From assembly GCA_027490925.1 (NCBI GenBank), contig JAIXXF010000032.1:17988-81987 (forward strand): a DNA stretch of 64,000 nt, written 5' to 3'. Shown in pieces: positions 8,548 through 18,027 of the stretch. Position 1 is the first letter of the stretch, and each line of letters opens with the position of its first letter. Origin of the DNA: Comamonadaceae bacterium. GTDB taxonomy: Bacteria; Pseudomonadota; Gammaproteobacteria; Burkholderiales; Burkholderiaceae_C. A program made the position numbers and the translations under genes. The notes under the pieces were generated by a model that saw only the letters and a program-made list of their open reading frames with translations, had not been told where the DNA came from and made no database searches.

Positions 8548-9513
8548 TCAGGCGAAATGGTCGAATCCGCCGAAACGGCGGTGCAAGGGCCGACCGGCCG
8601 CATCGCGCAGGCGCAGGCCGGGCTCAGCGTCGATCTGGCCGATGCGGGTGACCGGTGTGGCGCTGTCGCGCGCGGCCTGTTGCACCGCGCTGCGGGCGCT
8701 GGGCGGGGCGGTGAACAAAAGCTCGTAATCATCGCCCCCGGAGAGGGCGCAGTCGAGCGCCTGCTCGGGCGGCAGACGCTTCAGCGTGTCGCTGGTGGCG
8801 TCGGACGAGAACACAAACACCGTGTCCACCGTGGCGCCGCAGTTCGACGCACCCAGGATGTGGCGCAGGTCACCCAGGAGGCCATCGCTGACGTCGATCG
8901 CCGCATGGGCCACGCCGCGCAGCGCCTGCCCCAGGGCCACCCGGGGGGTGGGCTGCTCCATGCGGGCACGCACCGCCTGAAAGGCGTCGGCGGACAGCGA
9001 TTGGCCGCCGCGAAACACCTCCAGCGCCAGCCGCGCATCGCCCACCTGGCCGCTGACGTAGATGTCGTCCCCAGGTTGGGCGCGGTGGCGCAGCAGGGCC
9101 TGGGTGGGAGGCACTTCGCCCAGCACCGTGATGCAGATGTTCAGTGGGCCTTGGGTGGTGTCGCCCCCAGCCAGCACGCAGCCGTGCTCGTCGGCCAGGG
9201 CGAGCAGGCCCTGGGAAAACGGCGCCAGCCAGGCGTCGTCGGCGCGGGGCAAGGCCAACGCCAAGGTGAAGGCGAGCGGCTTGGCGCCGCACGCGGCAAG
9301 GTCGCTCAGGTTCACCGCCAGGGCCTTGTGGCCCAGCTTGTGCGGATCCACCGTGGACAGAAAGTGTCGTCCCTCGACCAGCATGTCGCTGGAGACGGCG
9401 AGTTGCTGGCCGGGGGCGGGCTGCAGCAGCGCGCAGTCGTCGCCCACGCCGAGCGCCACAGCGCCGTTGGCTGGGCGCTTGAAAAAGCGCTGGATCAGGT
9501 CAAATTCGCCCAT
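8548..9513 (-). CDS. thiL: Thiamine-monophosphate kinase
   Basis: ATP-dependent last step of thiamine diphosphate synthesis (TMP to TPP). The product has 321 residues. Typical motifs in order are MGEFDLIQRFF at the N-terminus, GVGDDCALL, SSDMLVEGRHF (Mg/substrate loop), NLSDLAACGA, LAGGDTTQGP, AIDVSDGLLGDL and SGGDDYELLFT. The start is the ATG of MGEFDLI, which matches the family start. No TPP riboswitch is seen upstream. It is the first gene of the thiL-pgpA-pncC-hydrolase group. Confidence 0.96.
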   Translation of the reverse strand: MGEFDLIQRFFKRPANGAVALGVGDDCALLQPAPGQQLAVSSDMLVEGRHFLSTVDPHKLGHKALAVNLSDLAACGAKPLAFTLALALPRADDAWLAPFSQGLLALADEHGCVLAGGDTTQGPLNICITVLGEVPPTQALLRHRAQPGDDIYVSGQVGDARLALEVFRGGQSLSADAFQAVRARMEQPTPRVALGQALRGVAHAAIDVSDGLLGDLRHILGASNCGATVDTVFVFSSDATSDTLKRLPPEQALDCALSGGDDYELLFTAPPSARSAVQQAARDSATPVTRIGQIDAEPGLRLRDAAGRPLHRRFGGFDHFA

Positions 9514-9587
9514 CGGCCGAGCATAGCGCCCCGGGGCACAGGGCGCCGCAGCCGTGGCGGTGTTCCGCCTGCGCATCGGGCGCTGCA

Positions 9588-11630
9588 TCAGGCGCTGGGT
9601 CGGTCGCGCTCGGGCAAGAAGAAGCTTTTGGGCGCCTGGCGGGCGCGCGCCCATATGGCCGATCGGATGCGGGCGCGGTCGACGCCGCTCACGTTGTGCG
9701 CTTGCAGCGCCAGCCGGAAGGCCAGGTAAAAGCTCACGCCGAGGTTGAGCCCGCCAATCACCGGGATGGCGGCCACCGCCCACCACAGCGCGGGCTCGCG
9801 CAGCACCGCCCACCCCAGGGCCGCGCCCGCCGCCGCCAATTGCCCGGCCGACAGCGTGACGTGGCGGGCTTGCAGGCCCAAGCCAAAAAACTCGGCGAAC
9901 GCGGGCACCAGCCCCAGCATCAACCCTAACGCGATGTTGGACGCGAAGCCAGAAATGTTCAGCCGCATGAAAGCCGCCCACCGTGCCGCCCGATCCGTGC
10001 CGAGCAGCGCGGTGATGCGCGGGTGGTAGCGCAAGGCCGAGTCCATGCGGTGCAATACAAACCAGTTTTCGGCCCAACCCGCCAGCAGGCTGGCGGTGAA
10101 CAGCAGCACCCCGGTGAAGGCGGCGTACAGCGCGGTAGGCCCCCAGAGACTGAGGGACGCCAGCACGTCGCGGGCGTCTGCGGCATCCACCATGCCGCGG
10201 CCTGTGCCCACCACCAGCGCGGTGCACACCAGCACCACCAACGGTACCACCACCACGACGTTGCCCAGCACCGCAGCGACTTGGGAGCGCACCAAGTGGG
10301 TGACCTCGTCCACGAACTCGGTGACCGCTCCGCCCGGTCCCAGGTCCTTGAGCTTGGCCGCCATGGCCGGGGCGGTCATGGCCGGTTGTTTGGTGGCCAG
10401 GGTGAAGTGCAACAGCTGGATCACGATGAAGCCGCTGGCGTACATCAGGCCCGACCAGAATCCGCCCCAAAACGCGCCCAGCCCCAGGCCTGCGATCAGG
10501 AACTTGAGCCAGGTGGTGAGGGCGGTGAGCGCACCGCCCCCGGCGGCTTGGCGCAGCATCTGAACATACTCGGTGCGGGTGCGGGTGATGTAGTTTTCGC
10601 CGGTCTCGGCGCTGCGTTCGGCCATTTTGGCGGCCAGCAGCGACGAATTGGCCGCCACCAAAGCGCGCAGGCTGTTGCGGTCTTGCGCCGTCACCACCCA
10701 GCGGGCCAGCAGTTTGACAACGGTCTGCGCCGGAGTGGGCGAGACCAGGCAGTCCAGCAGCTCACGCAGGCGCACGAAGCGGCCGCGCAACTGGCGCAAG
10801 CGGAAGACCAGATCCACCGAGATGCCGTGCGCGTTCAAGTGGGTGTACACGCCCGCCACCGCCTGGCGGCACGCATCGAGTTGCTCACGCACCTGGGCCG
10901 CTGCGGCCAGCACGCCCGCGTTGGTCCGGCCAGACACCGCAAGGGGATCACCCGGCGGCAGCGGGGACGGTTGCCCCAGGGCCACCGCCCGCCGCAGCGC
11001 CGCCAGCCCCTCGCCAAGCGCATGAAAGGGTTGGGCGCGCCGCGCGTCGGCGTTCATGCGCAGCCGCAGTTCGGGGGCGAGGCCGGTGGCACACACCTGG
11101 GCGCCACAGCAGGTGATGGCGTCCAGCACAGTGCGCTGCCAGCGGGTGTGGGGGGCAATGGCCCCGGCCCTGGACTCTGGGGTCAACACGCGCACCAGCC
11201 GGTCGAGCAGGGGCTCGTCCAACTGGCTGAGCCACTGCGCGTCAAAGCGCTGCGGCAGGGCCAGCGTGAAAAGCTCGGTGGCGTCCAGGGTCTCGGGGGT
11301 GGCGGGCAGCAGTTTGCGGCGCAAGCGGTCGGCCAGCTCGCTGGTGAAGGCGGTGCGTGGGGCAAATCCAAAATCGGCCAGCAGCACGGTGACGTCCACC
11401 GCGCCGAACAGCGCCTGCCACCACCCTTGCAGCGCCTGGCGATGGTCCGCGCGCGCCTCGGCGGCTTGCACCAGCGCCAGCACACGGCGGGCGGCGGCTT
11501 CGGGCGAGCGGGCGTCGCCACGAATCCAGTCGATCAGCTCGATCAGCCACAGGTGACGCTCGGCCAGCGGCGCGGCGGGGTCCAGCCGCGCCAGCAGCGC
11601 GAGCAGGTCCGGCGCGCCGCGCCGGTTCAA
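9588..11630 (-). CDS. Gcr-type 'site-specific recombinase' family membrane protein
   Basis: A 680-residue protein of the SpecificRecomb (PF10136, Neisseria Gcr-like) family. The N-terminal half is soluble and helical; from about residue 370 there are six or more hydrophobic helices (for example LKFLIAGLGLGAFWGGFWSG). Despite the family name there is no tyrosine or serine recombinase active site, and the membrane character argues against DNA recombination. The start is TTG at 11630 in the four-base TTGA overlap with the apaG stop, so expression is coupled to apaG. The actual function of this family is unknown. Confidence 0.75.
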   Translation of the reverse strand: MNRRGAPDLLALLARLDPAAPLAERHLWLIELIDWIRGDARSPEAAARRVLALVQAAEARADHRQALQGWWQALFGAVDVTVLLADFGFAPRTAFTSELADRLRRKLLPATPETLDATELFTLALPQRFDAQWLSQLDEPLLDRLVRVLTPESRAGAIAPHTRWQRTVLDAITCCGAQVCATGLAPELRLRMNADARRAQPFHALGEGLAALRRAVALGQPSPLPPGDPLAVSGRTNAGVLAAAAQVREQLDACRQAVAGVYTHLNAHGISVDLVFRLRQLRGRFVRLRELLDCLVSPTPAQTVVKLLARWVVTAQDRNSLRALVAANSSLLAAKMAERSAETGENYITRTRTEYVQMLRQAAGGGALTALTTWLKFLIAGLGLGAFWGGFWSGLMYASGFIVIQLLHFTLATKQPAMTAPAMAAKLKDLGPGGAVTEFVDEVTHLVRSQVAAVLGNVVVVVPLVVLVCTALVVGTGRGMVDAADARDVLASLSLWGPTALYAAFTGVLLFTASLLAGWAENWFVLHRMDSALRYHPRITALLGTDRAARWAAFMRLNISGFASNIALGLMLGLVPAFAEFFGLGLQARHVTLSAGQLAAAGAALGWAVLREPALWWAVAAIPVIGGLNLGVSFYLAFRLALQAHNVSGVDRARIRSAIWARARQAPKSFFLPERDRPSA

Positions 11631-12016
11631 TGCAGCACCCGCCCGCTGCCGGGACCTTCGGCTTCGAGCACAAACAGAGGGATGGGCGCGTCGAACGCGG
11701 TGGCGTCTTCGGCCATGCAGTGGTAGGTGCCGTGCATGGTGCCGGTGGGGGTGCGCAAGCGGCTGCCGCTGGAATACTCGAACGCTTCGCCTGGCTTGAG
11801 CAGGGGCTGGTGCCCCACCACGCCAAGGCCTTTGACCTCCTCGGTGTGGCCGTTGGCGTCAACGATGACCCAGTGCCGCGCGATCAGCTGTGCGGGCACC
11901 TCGCCGGTGTTGCGGATGGTGACGGTGTAGGCGAAGCTGAACAGGCCCGCCTCGGGCTGGGACTGCTCGGCCAAATACTTGGGCTGGACCTCGACGGTGA
12001 ATTGGTGGCTTGGCAT
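11627..12016 (-). CDS. apaG: ApaG family protein
   Basis: A 129-residue single-domain protein with the ApaG/F-box-associated Ig-like fold: FAYTVTIRNTGEVPAQLIARHWVIVDANG, then GVVGHQPLLKPGEAFEYSSG and the C-terminal MHGTYHCM. It is linked genetically to Co2+ resistance and Mg efflux in enteric bacteria; its biochemistry is not settled. It is divergent from rpe with 64 bases between the two starts, a pairing common in Burkholderiales. The stop overlaps the TTG start of the membrane protein gene. Confidence 0.93.
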   Translation of the reverse strand: MPSHQFTVEVQPKYLAEQSQPEAGLFSFAYTVTIRNTGEVPAQLIARHWVIVDANGHTEEVKGLGVVGHQPLLKPGEAFEYSSGSRLRTPTGTMHGTYHCMAEDATAFDAPIPLFVLEAEGPGSGRVLH

Positions 12017-12080
12017 GGGACCATCCTAACTGCACCGCGCGGCAGCCAGGTGTCGGCGGTTTCCGCGTCAAAATGGCGGC

Positions 12081-12776
12081 ATGACCACGCCGTCCCGCAA
12101 CCACCGCATCGCCCCGTCCATCTTGTCTGCCGACTTCGCCCGGCTGGGGCAGGAGGTCACCGACGTCATCGCCGCGGGCGCCGACTGGATCCACTTTGAC
12201 GTGATGGACAACCACTATGTGCCCAACCTGACCTTCGGGCCCATGATTTGCAGCGCGCTGAAGCCGCACGCCAAAACCGCCTCCGGTGAGCCGGTGCCGA
12301 TCGACGTGCACCTGATGGTGCAGCCGGTGGACGCGCTGGCCGCGGCCTTTGCCGACGCGGGCGCCGATTTCATCAGCTTCCACCCCGACGCCTCGCCCCA
12401 CGTGCACCGCAGCATCCAGGCGATCCGTGCCAAAGGCTGTAAGCCGGGGCTGGTGTTCAACCCCGCGCAGCCGCTGGATGTGCTGGACTGGGTGATCGAT
12501 GACATCGACCTGATCCTCGTCATGAGCGTGAACCCCGGCTTTGGTGGCCAAAGCTTCATCGACAGCGCGCTGCGCAAAATCGACGCCGTGCGAAAGCGCA
12601 TCGACGCCAGCGGCAAGGACATCCGGCTGGAGGTGGACGGCGGCATCAAAACCACCAACATCGCCCAGGTGGCGTCCGCCGGGGCCGACACCTTTGTGGC
12701 GGGCAGCGCCATCTTCGGCCAGCCCGACTACGCCGCCGTGGTGACCGCCATGCGCCAAGCACTCGCCCGCGCCTGA
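12081..12776 (+). CDS. rpe: Ribulose-phosphate 3-epimerase
   Basis: Interconverts ribulose-5-P and xylulose-5-P in the pentose phosphate pathway. The product has 231 residues forming a TIM barrel: [34 protein letters not shown] (metal His/Asp), [19 protein letters not shown] and [12 protein letters not shown], all intact. The ATG at 12081 matches the usual N-terminus. It stands alone; the next gene is 177 bases downstream, beyond a dispersed palindrome. Confidence 0.96.
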   Translation: MTTPSRNHRIAPSILSADFARLGQEVTDVIAAGADWIHFDVMDNHYVPNLTFGPMICSALKPHAKTASGEPVPIDVHLMVQPVDALAAAFADAGADFISFHPDASPHVHRSIQAIRAKGCKPGLVFNPAQPLDVLDWVIDDIDLILVMSVNPGFGGQSFIDSALRKIDAVRKRIDASGKDIRLEVDGGIKTTNIAQVASAGADTFVAGSAIFGQPDYAAVVTAMRQALARA

Positions 12777-12892
12777 CCCATGGCGCACCGGCACCGCACA
12801 AGACTGTGCACCCCCCCGCAGGCACGGCTCCCGGCACGAATCCACGCACCCACGCACAACCAGCGCCGGTTGACTGGCTGAACCCCCCACGT

Positions 12893-12917
12893 AATTGCTA
12901 CTGAATAAATAGCAATT
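12893..12917. repeat. Dispersed palindrome, family A (intergenic copy)
   Basis: AATTGCTA and TAGCAATT (8-bp perfect arms) flank the nine-base loop CTGAATAAA. The 19-base core tgctactgaataaatagca is identical to the copy inside ubiA at 43297-43315. It lies between rpe and the TonB receptor in a 177-bp gap that holds nothing else I can identify. Confidence 0.85.
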
Positions 12918-12953
12918 GAACCAATGACGGCGTGGGCCAGAGGCTGAATCCAC

Positions 12954-15182
12954 ATGAAATTCTCCTCACCACACCCCCATGGGCCCCAGCGGCCGATTTT
13001 TGGCGCTTGGGGCGTGTTTTTCCAAACCGCCCTGGGCGCGGCGCTGGGCGCCTCCGCCCAGGCCAGCGACCACCCCCCAGCGGCGGACAACGCCCTGCGC
13101 GAGGTGGTGGTCACCGACCGAGCCGACCCAGGGCCTGGCACTGGCGCCGATCCCGCAACCCGTGGCGCCCGCTGGCCTGCCCCCGCGACGGTGGATGTGC
13201 TGGACGGCCGCGACCTGCGCGACGGCCAAACCCAGGTCCAACTGTCCGAGTCGGTGGGCCGGGTGCCAGGGCTGCTGGTGCGGTCGCGGCAAAACCAGGC
13301 GCAGGAGCTGCAACTCAGCGTGCGGGGCGCTGGGGCGCGGGCCAGCTTTGGGGTGCGCGGCGTGCGCCTGCTGGTGGACGGCCTGCCCGCCAGCGGGCCC
13401 GACGGCCAGGGCCAGGTCGCGAACTTCCCGCTCGGCAGCGCCGACCGGCTGGAGGTGGTGCGCGGGCCCTTCGCCGCCCTGTACGGCGCATCGTCGGCGG
13501 CCGTGATCTCGCTCACCTCCGAGGAGGGTGGCCTGCCTGCCAGCGGGCGCACCGGCGCCGTGGCGGGCCCCGACGGACTGTGGCGGCTGTCCACCCAAGC
13601 CACGGGCCACCAAGGCGACCTGCGCTATGCACTGGACTTGTCCCGCTTCGCCACCGACGGCCTGCGCCCGCAGTCGGCCGCCGAGCGCGGCACCGCCCAC
13701 CTCAAGCTCACGCGCCCCTACGCCGACGGCCGGGTGGTGTTCGTCGCCAACCGGCTGGCGGACGAGGCACAAGACCCGCTGGGCCTGTCGCGCGCCGAGT
13801 TCGACGCCGACCCGCGCCAAACCACGGCATCGGCCCGTCTGTTCAACACCCGCAAGGCCACCGAACAAACCCAGCTTGGCGTGGCCTGGCAACACCGGTT
13901 GAACGGGGGCCACCACTGGTCGCTGGCCGCCTACGCGGGAGACCGTGGCGTGCTGCAGCACCAGGCCATTCCCGCCGCCAGCCAAGCCGCGCCCACCAGC
14001 CCGGGCGGCGTGATCGACCTGGCGCGCCGCTTCGCCGGGTGGAGCGCCCGGTGGCGCTGGGACCACACCCCAGCGGAGGGCCCGCAGTCGGGTCACCTGA
14101 GCCTCGAAGCCGGTCTCACGTCGGAACAGCAAACCGATGACCGGCGCGGTTTCAACAACTTCAGCGGCACCAGCGGCCAGCCCACCGCGCTGGGCGTGAC
14201 CGGCGCGCTGCGGCGGGACGACCGCACCCAGGCCCACAGCCTGGACCCGCACGCGCTGGCCGAATGGTCCCAAGGCGATTGGGTGCTGGCCGCGGGCGTG
14301 CGCTTCTCGCGCCTGCAGGTGCGAACCACCGACCGCTTCGTCGCGCCCGGCAACCCCGACGACGGCGGCGCCACCCGCTACCGTGGCACCACGCCGGTGC
14401 TGGGCCTGCGCTGGCGACTGGCCGAGGCGGTGCAGGCCTTTGCCAGCGCTGGGCTCGGGCTGGAGACCCCCACCCTCAACGAGCTGGCGTACCAAGCGTC
14501 GGGGGCCAGTGGCCTGAACACCGCCCTGCGCCCCAGCCGCAGCGAGAACCTGGAGGCCGGGCTGCGTGGCCGCCACGGCCACGCGGGCTGGACCGCCACC
14601 GCCTTCCGCACCGACACGCGCGACGACATCGTGGTGCTGACCAACGCCGGTGGCCGCGCCAGCTTTGGCAACGCCGGTCGCACGCGGCGTCAGGGGCTGG
14701 AACTGTCGGGCGACCTGCAATGGCGCCACCTGCAGCTCAGCGCTGCGATTACTCAGCTCGACGCCCGCTACCGCGACGGCTTCGACACCTGCACCGCCGC
14801 GCCCTGCCTCGCACCCAACCTCTTCATTCCTGCGGGCAACCGCCTGCCCGGTGTGCCGGAACGCTGGGCCCACCTGCAACTGGCCTGGCAACCGCTGGGG
14901 CCCGCCGCCATCTGGACGCTGGAAGCCCGCCACATCGGCACCGTGACGGTGAACGACCGCCAGAGCGACGCCGCTGCAGGCCACACGCTGCTCCACATGG
15001 CCGCCCGCTTTGAGCAGCGCCACGGTCCCTGGCGGCTGCGCCAGTTCGCGCGGGTGGACAACATCGCCCAGCGACGCCACGCCGGGTCGGTCATCGTCAA
15101 CGAGGCCAGCGGCCGTTATTTCGAGCCTGGGCCAGGCCGTCAGGTCAGCGTGGGCCTTGAGCTGGTACGGCGTTTCGACTGA
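12954..15182 (+). CDS. TonB-dependent outer-membrane receptor
   Basis: A 742-residue outer-membrane transporter with a signal peptide of about 38 residues ending near ASAQA. A TonB-box-like stretch (ALREVVVTDRA) follows, then the plug domain (about 60-200) with FGVRGVRLLVDGLPASGPDG and LEVVRGPFAALYGASSA, and a 22-strand-type beta-barrel. The plug resembles the YncD/PqqU subgroup, hinting at a small cofactor or metal-chelate substrate, but that is a weak inference. It is followed 107 bases later by a DUF4394 lipoprotein gene and then by an anti-sigma-like gene. No Fur box was recognised upstream; the start at ATG 12954 has no strong ribosome-binding site. Confidence 0.88.
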   Translation: MKFSSPHPHGPQRPIFGAWGVFFQTALGAALGASAQASDHPPAADNALREVVVTDRADPGPGTGADPATRGARWPAPATVDVLDGRDLRDGQTQVQLSESVGRVPGLLVRSRQNQAQELQLSVRGAGARASFGVRGVRLLVDGLPASGPDGQGQVANFPLGSADRLEVVRGPFAALYGASSAAVISLTSEEGGLPASGRTGAVAGPDGLWRLSTQATGHQGDLRYALDLSRFATDGLRPQSAAERGTAHLKLTRPYADGRVVFVANRLADEAQDPLGLSRAEFDADPRQTTASARLFNTRKATEQTQLGVAWQHRLNGGHHWSLAAYAGDRGVLQHQAIPAASQAAPTSPGGVIDLARRFAGWSARWRWDHTPAEGPQSGHLSLEAGLTSEQQTDDRRGFNNFSGTSGQPTALGVTGALRRDDRTQAHSLDPHALAEWSQGDWVLAAGVRFSRLQVRTTDRFVAPGNPDDGGATRYRGTTPVLGLRWRLAEAVQAFASAGLGLETPTLNELAYQASGASGLNTALRPSRSENLEAGLRGRHGHAGWTATAFRTDTRDDIVVLTNAGGRASFGNAGRTRRQGLELSGDLQWRHLQLSAAITQLDARYRDGFDTCTAAPCLAPNLFIPAGNRLPGVPERWAHLQLAWQPLGPAAIWTLEARHIGTVTVNDRQSDAAAGHTLLHMAARFEQRHGPWRLRQFARVDNIAQRRHAGSVIVNEASGRYFEPGPGRQVSVGLELVRRFD

Positions 15183-15289
15183 ATGGCGGAACCGCCCGCC
15201 TGGGCATTGAAACCGTGGTTAACATCGCGGCGCGGCGTGCGATGCCATCGCACCCACCCACCGAACCCAACCCCTTTTGGAGGACACCC

Positions 15290-16882
15290 ATGCCAAAGAC
15301 CTTCAACCGCCTCGCATGGAGCACCCTGCTAGCGGCCGCCCTGACCGCCTGCGGCGGCGGCGACGGCGACAACCCGTCGCCCATCGGCGACACCGCGGTG
15401 CTGACCAGCAACAACCGCATCGCCACCTTCAACCGCAACACCCCGGCCACGCTGGTCAGCGACCGCGGCATCACCGGGCTGGTCGACGCCAACGAGCGGT
15501 TGATCGGCATCGACGTGCGCCCGGCCGACGGGCAGCTGTACTTGGTCTCTACCGCGTCGCGCGTCTACACACTGAACCCGGCCACAGGCGTGGCCACCTT
15601 CAAAGTGGCGCTGACGAACAACACCACCAACGCCACGACCTTCAACGGGCTCAATGGCACCCAGTTTGGCATCGACTTCAACCCCGTGCCCGACCGCCTG
15701 CGCCTGGTGAGCGACAGCGGACAAAACCTGCGCATCAACGTGGACAACGGCACCACACAGGTGGACAGCCCGATCACCGGTGTGGCGGGCGCCCGGGTCA
15801 CCGCCTCGGCCTACACCAACTCGTTCCCCGGGACCACCACCACGCAGTTGTTCAACATCGACTGCACCACTGGCACCCGCTACCTGCAAAACCCACCCAA
15901 CGACGGCATCCTGACCAATGCCACGCCATTGAATGTCGCTTGCGACGCCGCCAACGGTTTTGACATCGACCCGCGCAACAACACCGGCTTCGCGGCGCTG
16001 CGCGTGGGTGGCGTCAACCAGCTATACCGCGTGTCCCTGGCCACCGGTGGCGCCGCCACGGCCGTGGGCCCGATCGGCACCACAGCGCCGGTGGTCGGCC
16101 TGGCCCTGCTCACCGCCCCGGTCACGCCCACGGTGTATGTGCTGAGCGGCAACACGCTGTCACGCATCAACCCGGCGACCCCCAACACCCTGCTCACCAG
16201 CACCGCCATCACCGGGCTCGGCAACGGTGAAACGGTGGTGGGCATCGACTTCCGTCCGGCCAACGGCCTGCTCTACGCCCTCACCAGCGCTGCCCGCTTG
16301 CTGACCGTCAACCCCGACACCGGCGCGGGCACGGTCGTGGCCACGCTGACCGCCGACCCCACCGACACCACCTCGCCGTTCGCCGGTCTGCAGGGCACCA
16401 CCTTCTCGGTCGACTTCAACCCTGTACCGGACCGCCTGCGCGTGATCAGCAACACCGGGCAGAACCTGCGCATCAACGTGGCCAACGGCGCGACCTTCAC
16501 CGACACCCCCATCAACCGCACGGTGCCCGCCTCGGTCGTCGGCGCGGCTTACGGCAGCAACTTCGCAGGCGCCGCCACCGCCACGCTGTACGACGTGGAC
16601 GCTCTGACCAACGTGCTGGCGATCCAGATCCCGCCGAACGACGGCATCTTGGTGGACGTTGGCGCCCTGGGAGTGGACGTCACAGGCAACGGCGCGATCG
16701 ACATTGTGGGCGGCGACAACGGTTTGGTGCTCGGCGCGTTCCGCGTTGGCACCACCGGCCCGTACTCGCTCTACAACGTCAACCTGGCCACCGGCACGGC
16801 CAGCCCGCGGGGCAGCGCCGCTGCGGCGCAGATCGGCGGCGCCAACGGTCCGGCGATTACCGACATCGCGATCCGCTACTGA
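15290..16882 (+). CDS. DUF4394 lipoprotein with internal domain duplication
   Basis: A 530-residue predicted lipoprotein. The signal ends in the lipobox LTAC with Cys followed by GGGDGD. Two tandem copies of a DUF4394 beta-propeller-like domain follow, at about residues 34-275 and 279-530. Equivalent segments are FGIDFNPVPDRLRLVSDSGQ and FSVDFNPVPDRLRVISNTGQ, each followed by NLRIN, and both copies contain a PPNDGIL segment. The start is the ATG with GGAGGA five bases upstream. Function unknown; such proteins often neighbour extracytoplasmic sigma/anti-sigma pairs, and here an anti-sigma-like gene follows. Confidence 0.85.
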   Translation: MPKTFNRLAWSTLLAAALTACGGGDGDNPSPIGDTAVLTSNNRIATFNRNTPATLVSDRGITGLVDANERLIGIDVRPADGQLYLVSTASRVYTLNPATGVATFKVALTNNTTNATTFNGLNGTQFGIDFNPVPDRLRLVSDSGQNLRINVDNGTTQVDSPITGVAGARVTASAYTNSFPGTTTTQLFNIDCTTGTRYLQNPPNDGILTNATPLNVACDAANGFDIDPRNNTGFAALRVGGVNQLYRVSLATGGAATAVGPIGTTAPVVGLALLTAPVTPTVYVLSGNTLSRINPATPNTLLTSTAITGLGNGETVVGIDFRPANGLLYALTSAARLLTVNPDTGAGTVVATLTADPTDTTSPFAGLQGTTFSVDFNPVPDRLRVISNTGQNLRINVANGATFTDTPINRTVPASVVGAAYGSNFAGAATATLYDVDALTNVLAIQIPPNDGILVDVGALGVDVTGNGAIDIVGGDNGLVLGAFRVGTTGPYSLYNVNLATGTASPRGSAAAAQIGGANGPAITDIAIRY

Positions 16883-16888
16883 CCCCAG

Positions 16889-17035
16889 GGCCTGGGGCCA
16901 CGCCCCAAGGCCAGCCCAGCGCTTGGTCCCCGCCCGACGCCTCGGGTGGGGCCAAGCCCCACCCAAATTGGGAGTCACGGGTTCGACGCACCCGGTTTTG
17001 CCGACACACTGGCCCCCTAAAATGCTTCGCATTTT
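16889..17035. other. Cluster of three stem-loops between DUF4394 and anti-sigma genes
   Basis: The 278-bp gap holds three hairpins: GGCCTGGGGC/GCCCCAAGGCC (16889-16912, one bulge), a perfect 9-bp GGGTGGGGC/GCCCCACCC with CAA loop (16944-16964), and a perfect 7-bp AAAATGC/GCATTTT with TTC loop (17019-17035). The last may act as a weak terminator. No sigma-factor remnant was recognised in this gap. Confidence 0.6.
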
Positions 17036-17160
17036 GGCAAACGCTCGACCGGTTTGACCTTTTCTGCCCACGCCCATGCCCGACCGCTGTCCCCAGCGGC
17101 GGGCCCGCTGGCGGCTTGGGTTCAACGCCCCCAACCGGCTCTTGATTCCCGTCAGCGCCC

Positions 17161-17925
17161 ATGAATTTGCTGGACCCACAGCAGCGCCGTGCGCTGGCCG
17201 AACAGTACGTCATGGGGACGATGAACGAGTCCCAGCAAACCGTGTTCGCGCTGGCGCTGGCACGCGACGCTGCGCTGCGCGCCGAGGTCGCCGACCGGCA
17301 CGACAAGCTGCTCGGCATTGCCCCGCCCGCCCCACCGTCCAATTTGGCGCCCGCGCGCGATTTGTGGCGCCGCATCGCCGTCCCGTTGGAGACCAAGCCA
17401 CAGGCCGATCACGGCCACGCGGTCACTGTGGTGCACGGCGTGCCGCGTGCGCGCCCGGTCTGGAAACGACTGTGGTTTTGGCAGGGCACCAGCGGCCTGG
17501 CGGTCGTCACCGCCCTGGCACTGGCCGCCGTGTTGCTGGCCCAGCGCACGGCACCCACCGGGTCTGTGGTGTCGGGCTTGACGGCACCAGTGCAGGTGGC
17601 CGTGTTGCAGCAACCACAAAGCAAGGCCTTGGGCTGGTTGGTCGAAGCCCTGCCCGACGGTCGGCTGCGGCTGCGGCCCTTGGCGGCCGCCACCCCGCTG
17701 CCACCAGACCAAACCCTGCAGCTCTGGGGCCAACGCGCCTCCGACGCCATCCCCGCGCCGCTCGGCTTGCTCAAACCGGGCACGCCCGCGCTGCTGACCG
17801 TGGGGCCATCCCCCGGCGGGAGCGAATGGCTGACGTTTGCGGTCTCACAAGAACCCGCCGGTGGTTCACCCGCAGGCCGGCCCACCGGCCCGGTGCTGTT
17901 CAGCGGCCAGGCCGTCAAGGGCTGA
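17161..17925 (+). CDS. Anti-sigma factor-like membrane protein (RskA family)
   Basis: A 254-residue protein. The N-terminal ~65 residues are a helical sigma-binding-like region (LLDPQQRRALAEQYVMGTMNESQQ), followed by one transmembrane helix at about 107-127 (GLAVVTALALAAVLLAQ) and a periplasmic RskA C-terminal domain with LGWLVEALPDGRLRLRPL and TLQLWGQRASD. This is the layout of anti-sigma-K proteins, which hold an ECF sigma factor at the membrane. The sigma gene that normally sits directly upstream is absent; only hairpins separate it from the DUF4394 gene. Family assignment is good; partner unknown. Confidence 0.8.
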   Translation: MNLLDPQQRRALAEQYVMGTMNESQQTVFALALARDAALRAEVADRHDKLLGIAPPAPPSNLAPARDLWRRIAVPLETKPQADHGHAVTVVHGVPRARPVWKRLWFWQGTSGLAVVTALALAAVLLAQRTAPTGSVVSGLTAPVQVAVLQQPQSKALGWLVEALPDGRLRLRPLAAATPLPPDQTLQLWGQRASDAIPAPLGLLKPGTPALLTVGPSPGGSEWLTFAVSQEPAGGSPAGRPTGPVLFSGQAVKG

Positions 17926-18027
17926 GGCGCGGCCCCGAGTCCGCCGGGTGGTGGCGCCCCGACCGTCCCACACGGGTGCGGGCGACCTGCGACAATTTGC
18001 CACCCACAGCGGGTGCCGATCGCCGAT

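Noticed and set aside
9588..11630. Reading the 'site-specific recombinase' as a mobile element
   Set aside because: It is a multi-helix membrane protein without recombinase catalytic residues, no repeats flank it, and it is coupled to apaG.
12966..15080. 704-codon minus-strand frame opposite the TonB receptor
   Set aside because: High-GC shadow with no domains; the plus frame is a clear TonB-dependent receptor.
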